Shown here: piece by piece, positions 56,738 to 64,000 of the stretch
How positions within the stretch are numbered: the stretch's first letter is position 1
Layout: the number at the start of each line of letters is the position of its first letter
Origin: Tiliqua scincoides
Lineage: Eukaryota > Chordata > Lepidosauria > Squamata > Scincidae
Assembly: GCF_035046505.1 (NCBI RefSeq)
Contig: NC_089830.1
Location: 15,862,315 to 15,926,314 of the forward strand
Direction of reading: 5' to 3'
Length of the DNA: 64,000 nucleotides
The notes under the pieces: generated by a model
What the model was told of the DNA's origin: nothing
Databases searched by the model: none
What the model saw: only the letters and a program-made list of their open reading frames with translations
Translations under genes and position numbers: made by a program

Positions 56738-57030
56738 ATGGAGTTGTAGAGACAAAGGGACAAATCTCTCCTCAGCTCTCTGAGTGCAGAATTAGATCAA
56801 ATGGGCACAAACTGCAAGATTCTGGTTGGATATCAGGAAGAAATTCTTGGCAGGAAAGACGGTTTGGCAGTGGAACAGATTGGCAAGGGAGGCGGTGGAT
56901 TCTCCCTCACTGGAGTTCTTCAAGCAGAGGTTCACCAGGCATTTGCTGGAAACACACTAATCTAGGAGGATTTCCTGCTACAGCTATGACTGGATGACCT
57001 TGAAGGTGCCTTTCAACTCTATGATTCTAT
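56738..57030 (+). mobile_element. CR1 LINE 3' end with ATTATT tail
   Basis: Encodes the end of a CR1 frame (GTDWQGRRWILPHWSSSSR-like in one frame) and the CR1 3' terminus TGACCTTGAAGGTGCCTTTC AACTCTATGATTCTA. It abuts an L2-type 3' segment (minus, about 57033-57290) that begins with the same ATTATT run. Confidence 0.8.
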
Positions 57031-58855
57031 TATTATTATTATTAATTATTAACAGTATTTATATACCACTTTTCAACAAAAAGTTCCCAAAGCGGTTTAC
57101 AGAGAAAAATCAAATAACTAATGGCTCCCTGTCCCAAAAGGGCTCACAATCTAAAAAGATGCAAAAGAATACCAGCAGATAGCCAATAGAAAAGACACTG
57201 CTGGGGTGAAGAGGGCCAGTTACTCCCCCTCTGCTAAATCAAAGAGGAGCACCCACTTGAAAAAGTGCCTCTTATCCAGTTAGCAGGGTATGAATTCTAT
57301 GTAATTCAGTGAGTTTGTTTCTTGACTGGGATTACTTGGGCAAATTTATTTCTATCAACATGCTTTTCCAGTAGGGGAACAGGTGAAGTACTTCTGCAGG
57401 CCACAAGAGGAAGCAAGAGAGAAGAGCACAGAGCTTCTCAAGCAGGTGTTTTGGCAGGTGCCATTTTAAAGATGTTTGGGATTTCCAGATTTTCTTTGCA
57501 CAGGCCAGGGGCCAGATGCTTCTGTTGGCTCTCAGCGACCATGGCTGCCACAAGAATCAAAATGGAGGACTCTCTATCTACTCTCATGGCATCTTCAAAA
57601 CCAGACATAATCCAACCCCAGAAACATAGCTTAGATCCAAAAACAGACAGGTTACAAAGCACCCCCATCCTAACCAACTGAACGAGAAACCAAGGTTGTC
57701 ATTATGCACATGCAGTGCTGAGCCTCAGTGCCATGGTAAAATAAAGGCAAGGAATTCCTCACTTAATCAGTGCAAAATTAGTGTTTCTGCCACCAGGACC
57801 ACCTTAAAGCCCAGGTTATGATCTGGTGTAGAAGGACTTAAGTGATGTTCTGAAAACACTGATTGATCTTGTCAAGATGTCTCCCAAGCAAGAGGCCCTT
57901 CAACAGACAATAATGACAGGTAGATAAACCGGATATTTGAGTCTGTACAAAGCAGCTTCACAACATCTTGCACCACCTGGGTTCCCCCCACCACTACGTT
58001 ACAAACCCAAGCTCCAAGTGAGTCATATGTGACCCTCAACGGGCCAGTCTGCCCCCCTTCTCTGGAGTTCTAGCGCCGTGCCATTTCTACCGAGGCTGAT
58101 ATTTTATCAGGTTTCTTCTCATTCCTCCCGGATGCGATCACATGGTGAGGCTTTGCAGGTTGGACAGTGTAGAATTACCTCCTGTCACTGCCTTGTCTGC
58201 CCAAAACAAAGGCATTCTACACCCTGCACTTGAGCGACTACATGTCTAGAGGAGAATTGCGAAATCGACCTCATGTTCCCAGTGTGAATTCTCAGCAGGT
58301 GAGCAGGAACAGGTGTGGGCTCTCACATTCTGCTTGTATTTCACTCCTCCTCCTCTCCACACCCTCGAACCACAGGTGTTGCAAGGCCCAAACCAACACA
58401 AGGCTTGAGTATGAGTATTGCAGACTTCCTTCCTTAAAGCCAATGGAGACTTGTGGCTATTGGTTACATTCCCCAACCTGCTTCCTTTCCATCCACCCAC
58501 CTGAGGGTTTTTCATTTCCAGTCACTCCAGGTGAGCAGCTTAGTTTGTAGTTCTTTGAGCTGAGCTAAGACACACACACACAAATGCAGCAAGAACTTGA
58601 TCACAGAAGGTGGCTGCAACACCTAGGAGATTTCAGACATTAGCAAACAGTTGCACAAAGCAACACAGATCTAAAGAAGAGCCTTGTGTATTCCAGAGCA
58701 CAGCCCTGAAACTCTTCCTCAACTTGCAGCAATCCCGTTTTCTTACCACATGGCAACTCTGTTTACCAGCTGCTAGAATACAAAATATCTTAGATGGTAA
58801 TACTTAACATAGTTCTTTTAACTCAATACTCTATGATCCCCCCATTAATCTAAGT

Positions 58856-59213
58856 CAGGGGTGCCCAAACCCTGGCCCTGGGGCCACTTGCGGCTCTTGA
58901 GGACTCCCAATGCCCTAGGAAGACCCCAGCCTCCAATGAGCCTCTGGCCCTCCAGAAACTTGCTGGAGCCCACACCGACGTCTGTGATGCAGCAGTGTCA
59001 GCAAAGAAAAGGGCAGCCAGGCTTTGTGCAAGGCCTTGAGCTATTGCAAGACCGTCATTCATTCATACAAGTTCCACCTCTAGTATATTAATTTATATAA
59101 ACTTATGTAAATTTATTCAAATTTTAAATGTAAATTAATTATTTTTTCCCCCGGCCCCCAACACAGTGTCAGAGATGGTGTGGCCCTCCTGCCAAAAACT
59201 TTGGACACCCCTG
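58856..59213. mobile_element. hAT-type MITE with perfect 8-bp duplication ATCTAAGT
   Basis: CAGGGGTGCCCAAACCC ... AAACTTTGGACACCCCTG with ATCTAAGT at 58848-58855 and 59214-59221. Sister of 46380-46830 but about 90 bp shorter. Confidence 0.92.
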
Positions 59214-59275
59214 ATCTAAGTGATGAAACACTCTATGACCAAGTTATGAACCATCCTTATGTGAACATACTAGAG

Positions 59276-59650
59276 CAGGGGTGCTCAATAGGTGGATCGT
59301 GATCTACCAGTCGATCGAGAGGCAAAATGAGTAGATCGCGGAGTGCCAACCCCCCCCCCTTCAGGTGCCTCTGGGAGGAAACGCCGGGAGTAAGGCCCAT
59401 TGTACTCAATGGGGCTTACTCCCAGGTAAGTGTGGCTAGGATTGCAGCCTCACAGCCTAATCCTAGGCATGTCTGCTCAGGAGTAAGTCCTGTTATACTC
59501 AGTGGGGCTCAAGGTACACCAACATACATTGTACACATAAATGTTATATGTTATGATGGCGCGAACATTGTAAAAAAAAACTCTGGTAGATCTCCGGGCC
59601 TTGCTGGGTTTCAAAGTAGCTCTCGAGCCAAAAAAGTGTGAGCACCCCTG
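59276..59650. mobile_element. Non-autonomous hAT element derived from the 3.5-kb hAT at 18956
   Basis: CAGGGGTGCTCAATAGGTGG ... AAAAGTGTGAGCACCCCTG, flanks TACTAGAG and CACTAGAG (7/8). Its last 130 bp (CATACATTGTACACATAAAT, TTATGATGGCGCGAACATTG, GGTAGATCTCCGGGCCTTGC) match the 18956-19100 end of the autonomous hAT; its first 60 bp match the other end near 22400-22459. The middle is a squamate short repeat rather than transposase. Confidence 0.9.
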
Positions 59651-59960
59651 CACTAGAGAGTGAAATGATTATCACAGAAGCACTGAGAGAGGCTCAGATT
59701 GTTCACATCAACAGTGGGTCCTCAGTATCTGTGGGGGATCTGTTCCAGGACCCCCTGTGGATACCATAAGGATAATGAATCCACAGGGGGGGTGCACGGT
59801 GCTACAATTACTTACCTAGGAACTACACCTGGCCTTCTGGAGGTCATTCACAGCTTCCCGGCCTCCTCAGAAGCCTCCCAGATGTGTCAGGAAGGCACTT
59901 TTGGTTCACCGGCACAAACCTAAAGTACTTTCCCATTACATCCGATAGATCTAGGGCAGG

Positions 59961-60377
59961 AGGTCTGGTCTAGAGGGTAGAGCCTCCGTTAGCCCGAAGA
60001 TAACATCAGAAGGTCGCCAGTTCGAGGACACCGGCAGCTCCCTGAACAGCTGAGAATGGCGAGACCTTGAAGCAGCTGACAAGCCCAGCTGAGTGATTCC
60101 GCCTGCTCTTGGTGTGAGCAAGAAGCGTCTTGGCTGCCCTCTACGTGAGAGATGGAGCTGCCTGCCAGCCTGCGTGGGAGGACTGGAGGCCAGAAGTGAG
60201 ACCAAACCAGGAAGATCCATTCTGAAATGTTGTTGGTTCTTGAAAGAGAGAACCTCTATGATTGTAAAAATCCCCTTGAGGGATTTAGAAACGCCTGCCT
60301 GTGTAAACCGCCTTGAATAAAGTCAGAGGAGTAATCCAGAAGGCGGTATATAAATACCTAGTTATTATTATTATTAT
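59961..60377 (+). mobile_element. tRNA-derived SINE with L2-like tail
   Basis: A tRNA-like head with A-box-like GGTCTAGAGGGTAGAGC and B-box-like GGTCGCCAGTTCGAGGAC (60012-60029), a long body, then CGCCTTGAATAAAGTC, GAAGGCGGTATATAAATACC and an (ATT)n tail. The tail is the common L2-mobilised 3' end. Confidence 0.8.
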
Positions 60378-62741
60378 CTCCCAAAGGTATGGAGAGGCTG
60401 CACATGGCCTCCCTGAGCCTCAGAACACCTCTACAAGCAACTGGAAGTTGCCGGCCGTAGCTGGTCTCTCTGCTGGGAGGCAGGTGTCTGGGAGTCCCAT
60501 GTGCATCGCTGGACACCACCTCAAGTCCCACTAGTGGTATGTGTAGCACTGGTTGAGGAACACTAGACCTTTCACATCCACCAGCTTCAGCCCTTTATTT
60601 TCTATGCCACTGTTCTACAACACATACCCTGTAGCATTCTGGTCACATTCCAGCATCCTACCGGCCTTCTCTCCTAACTGTGCCAAGTCTACTTAGAGCT
60701 AGTGTAGTATAGTGTTGGACTTAGACCTGGAAGGTCTGGGAGGTCCTCTGAGGCCCTCTAGCCGCAGGTTCGGCATCAACAGATATTTAAATTTGCAGAT
60801 AAGGAGGGCCTGTTGCACTAGAATTTGTTGCTTTTGCAAGTTGATGTTTTGTGTTAGAAACTGGAATGGGGCACAGATTCTTCTGGCTTTCCTGCTTTTG
60901 CCCCGGGGCCAGCAAAGCTAAGTTGGTACCTTGTCAGACTAAAGGCTGCTTCTCATGTTAAACAATTGTTGCATGTATCCTTGCTGCACATGCCTCCTTT
61001 GGGAAACACGTAACCGCGGACCTCCACTGTACAATGGCAATTCATTCTGGAGACACCACTGTATTGTGAAAATATTGTAAGGTGAACTCAGCAACACACT
61101 GGTTTTGCTAATTCACTCCAAGTCGTCAGCAGTTGAAGTTTCTGCCATAGAACCAAGCTATTTCCCCTCTCGAAAAGGTGAATTAAAAGGTGACTTTTTA
61201 GGGGTCACAGTTATCTGTTTACACAACGTCGTAATTGTAAAACACAAATGATAAGGCTGTGTCCTTCCCTATATACCAGGGGTTCCCAAACTAGTGGGTC
61301 ACGACCTACCGGCCAGGAAAGCACTCATCTCTGGCCCCTTAAGGGGCAGGATCGGGCAATGGCAGTGATGCAATCCCCCAGATTGTGCCACTGCCAGGAT
61401 CAGAAGTGGGTTTTTTTTAGCTTACAGAAGTCAGCGCTAGCCTCCAGGGAGCGTGGGGAGCCCCATGGATGTCTCCGCGTGGTCCCATAAGCCTCCATGG
61501 GGCTCCCCGCACCTCTCAGAGGCCAATGCTGACTTCTGTAAGTTAAAAAACATACCCTTCTGACTCCAGCAGTGGGGCAATCCTGGGGATCATGTCGCTG
61601 CCATTGTTCTGCCCTGCAAATACTTAATGGGTTTCTAACTCCTCTGTTGCAGGCTGGCTGCCTAGGATAGCCAGCTGCCTAGGCTGACAGCAGACGTGAA
61701 TCTTTTGCCGTGGGACCAGCATGCTAACAGCCTCACAGAAAGGCATAGCGGCAAAAGAATTGGCAAGGACTAAGTAGCCGAATCAAAGTTCTGACAGCAG
61801 TCCTGACGTGGTTTAGAAGGGGCTTAGAAACCCCACCCCACACCTTTCACAAACTACAACAGCCTGTCAGGCAGCTTCAGCGCCAGCTTAAACTTCCCAA
61901 AAGGCTCCAAATAGCCTCCTAAAATATTTGGGAGATCTACCCTTGGGCAACAAGCTATGGCCAAGAAACTTGGCACAATGGATATTTTCACATGTGTTGC
62001 CGAGGATGCCTTTTCAGGAAGCATCTGTGAGCTACCATGAGGGAATTTACAGCATGCCAGAGTTTTGAGCTCATTTGAGGAACCAAGAGAAGAGGAGATT
62101 ATTTTCTTTCACACTTTATGCACTTCCGGTCATCTGTGAGCAGAGATGCCCTGAAGCCCATTACCACCTATTCAGTCATTACTATAGAGCTGAACGTTTC
62201 TACAAAGAAGGCACATCTTTCCCACAGAGTGGTGGAAAACACCACATATCTGTGCTTATCAACCAGTGCCACCAGTGGTACTTGAGGTGGTATCCGGTGA
62301 TGCACGCAAGACCCCCCCCCCAACCTGGCAAGAAGACCAGCAATGTAACACAGCAAGCAGCAGTAGGAGGCTTGGCTCAGTAGGCGGAGCTCCAGTGCGC
62401 ACTTTTCGCATGCTCAAAAATCCCTCCCGTCCGCCCTGAGCCTCTTACTGGTGTTTGTTGTGTTGCATCTGGCCTCCCAAACTGGAAGTAACAGGCAATG
62501 ACATCATCACAGCAACTTCAGGTAGTACTTCCAATAGGTGGGCCATGCAAAGTGGTATGGCGGGGGACAAACATTGAGAAAAGCTGCCATAGATGAACCA
62601 AGACGCAATTTTTTTCCCCACCACTTCCCAAAATAGTCTTGGACTTCTTCTCACTGGCATCGCCCGTCTACCCTGAAGCAGAACCAGTTCAAGGAAGCAT
62701 CCAAGACGGGTCTGTAGACACATGTAAAAAGAGCCACCTAC

Positions 62742-63116
62742 CTATTAAAGGGTTGCTGTTCCTATTAACTGGTTTGGGAGGTGGGACAGGGGGTTGCTTG
62801 GCAGGTGCTGCGTGGGTATGATTCATGGTAGCAGTAGTGTGGGCACTGGAGAGAGCAGAAGGCACAGTCCTGGGGGCTGGGGAAGGAGTACTGGAAACAC
62901 TGATCCCTTTTGCTATGCTAGTCGTAGGCACGGCTGTGGAGGAAGGCATAGTCCTTGCGGTGCTGCTGGAAGGGACAGGATCCTTTGCCTGAGTATCATC
63001 CGTCTCCTGAGAAGAAGAGGACGACAAAGGTCGTTTTGGAGGAAGCAACGGTTGCTTGGGAGCCCGAGACTCCGGAGGCAGCTCCATGTTTGAGCCATGA
63101 TGACTGCTGGACGACT
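62742..63116 (-). CDS. PHACTR4: PHACTR4 exon: Pro/Ser/Thr-rich SH3-ligand-like region
   Basis: 375 bp. It opens SSSHHGSNMELPPESRAPKQ, then PLLPPKRPLSSSSS (human PKPPLLPPKRPLSSSH), VSSTPSPAPRTVPSALS (human LSVTPSPAPRTLPAAPA), AKQPPVPPPKPVNRNSNPLI (human AKQPPIPPPKPAHRNSNPVI). Acceptor ATGTTTCTTTACAG, donor ATAG|GTAGGT. Split phases at both ends fit the neighbouring exons. The preceding exon is right of the window. Confidence 0.96.
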
Positions 63117-64000
63117 CTGTAAAGAAACATATTTTCCCTTTTTTAGGATTATAGGAATGCCTTAAAGACCCTACCAGTGAGCTATTTTACTAAATCCATT
63201 CAGGTCTTGGCAGATTGTGGAGGGGCAGTGGCAACCCTTGGCCAAAAACCAGAAGTTTTTTCAAGTCCCACCGGAGGCCTTAGAAGGCCTTCGGAGGGCT
63301 GGGAAGGCTGCACGCAGCCTCTCCGGCCTTCAGAACACCTCGGGGTGGGGGGGGAGGCAGCAGGCTCAGATGGCACTTGGGGCAGTATGGCAGGGGTGGT
63401 GCCAACACCTCCCTGCCATGCCACTCGGAGTCACTTGTACCCATGGACCTGACCCTCCCCCCCCAGAATGCACTGTGGAGAGGAAGTAATTTTCTTTGCC
63501 CATTGTAGTCAACACGCTAAATTTAGATTCAGATCCCCACTCAGCCATGGAGCTTCCTGGGTGGCTTTGGGCTTGTCACTCACAGCAATCCCCTACCTTG
63601 GAGATGACATTACTGCCATCTTCCCTGCTCCTTTGATCCCTGTGACCAAAAGCAAAGGGTGGATGGGGGAGTAGAGTATGCGTCTTTCACTAATCCCTGT
63701 GCAAAGTTTGTGACTGGCTGAAAAAGGCTTCTGGGACAGTTATGAAGGTTTACGCAGCAGGAAGACCATCTGACTCTTTAAGTGCCTCTGCTGTCTTCTG
63801 TCCATACAGCATCTTTGGGTCAAGCCACATGTTGTGATCAGTGCATGAGCTGGCCCTTTGTCTGGCCTAAAAAGGAAACTCTTTGTTTCCTCCAAGGACT
63901 TCAGGATAGTGTACATAGTTCCTCCCCTCCTTTTGTCCTCGCAACAACCCTGTGAGGTAGGTGAGGCAGAGTGACAGGCCCAAAGTCACCCAGGAAGCTT
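63117..64000. other. PHACTR4 intron at the right edge
   Basis: A degenerate GC-rich repeat (about 63210-63450) related to one at 47745-48010, and a MIR/CORE-SINE-like segment at the very end (CGCAACAACCCTGTGAGGTA, CAAAGTCACCCAGGAAGC). No exon recognised. Confidence 0.5.

Larger units (their letters stand above)
55725..62741. other. Large PHACTR4 intron, remainder: repeats
   Basis: A hAT-like MITE at about 55725-56225 (GCGGTTCCCAAACCC ... CAGTTTGAGAAAGTC), a related fragment at about 61278-61620, a MITE at about 62253-62587, and a partial relative near 60440-60570. 57300-58845 is mostly unassigned; no exon seen. Confidence 0.5.
37520..63116 (-). other. PHACTR4: PHACTR4 gene, 3' two thirds (nine exons; 5' exons beyond the right edge)
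   Basis: PHACTR4 is an actin- and PP1-binding regulator of the phosphatase and actin regulator family; G-actin binds its RPEL motifs and PP1 its C-terminus. Seen: nine minus-strand exons whose phases all agree and which give 555 codons and a stop (1670 coding bp), from the Pro/Ser-rich middle (PLLPPKRPL) to the terminal ...HEESKQFTRFHRP. Human PHACTR4 is about 700 aa, so roughly the first 150 residues, including the N-terminal RPEL, lie right of 64000. The region between the proline-rich blocks and the first acidic block differs most from mammals; RPEL2, RPEL3 and the PP1 site are almost unchanged. Introns are 0.7-8 kb and filled with MITEs. Confidence 0.95.

Noticed and set aside
59961-60029. 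tRNA gene
   Set aside because: Box-like motifs are present, but no acceptor or anticodon stem pairing is evident and it continues into a SINE body.

Overview
This is vertebrate nuclear DNA, most likely from a squamate reptile (lizard or snake). The evidence is three intron-containing host genes, a CR1/L2/tRNA-SINE background, many hAT-type MITEs, and the repeat 'ACTCAGAAGTAAGTCCCA' / 'GGCTTACTCCCAGG', which I associate with squamate genomes. I cannot name the species. All three host genes lie on the minus strand in the order PHACTR4 (right), SNHG3 (middle), RCC1 (left). Read along their transcription this is PHACTR4 -> SNHG3 -> RCC1, the same order and orientation as on human chromosome 1p35.

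Left (1-10.2 kb): three 5' coding exons of RCC1 (nuclear Ran GEF), joining in frame over 142 codons. The rest of the gene lies beyond base 1. A CpG-rich segment at 9.64-10.16 kb with a CCAAT box and a CACGTG E-box is the probable RCC1 promoter. Introns are filled with MITEs and a CR1 fragment.

Middle (17-29.3 kb): a non-coding host gene that I identify as SNHG3 (U17HG). It carries three intronic copies of the H/ACA snoRNA U17/SNORA73, each followed by a good splice acceptor. It has a TATA + CCAAT + NRF1-type promoter and a 26-nt first exon that begins with a pyrimidine run (5'TOP). Its intron 1 holds a two-unit higher-order tandem repeat. Just past its last recognisable exon lies a nested mobile pile: a broken transposon-related gene split by a 3.5-kb hAT element with a perfect 8-bp target duplication.

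Between SNHG3 and PHACTR4 (29.3-37.5 kb): a 5S-rRNA-derived SINE that shares its 3' tail with a LINE present several times in the window, a 3.2-kb element bounded by TAGAGATG inverted ends, CR1 pieces, and a solo LTR-like fossil.

Right (37.5-64 kb): the C-terminal 555 codons of PHACTR4 in nine exons whose phases all agree, including two RPEL motifs and the PP1-binding C-terminus, followed by a ~2-kb 3'UTR. Its introns carry hAT and Tigger-like MITEs, an L2 3' end, a tRNA-derived SINE and a long (TA)n.

The strongest points are the three-copy U17 host gene with its complete promoter, the 5S SINE/LINE pairing, and several nested insertions datable by intact target duplications. I see no bacterial, CRISPR or tRNA-gene features.
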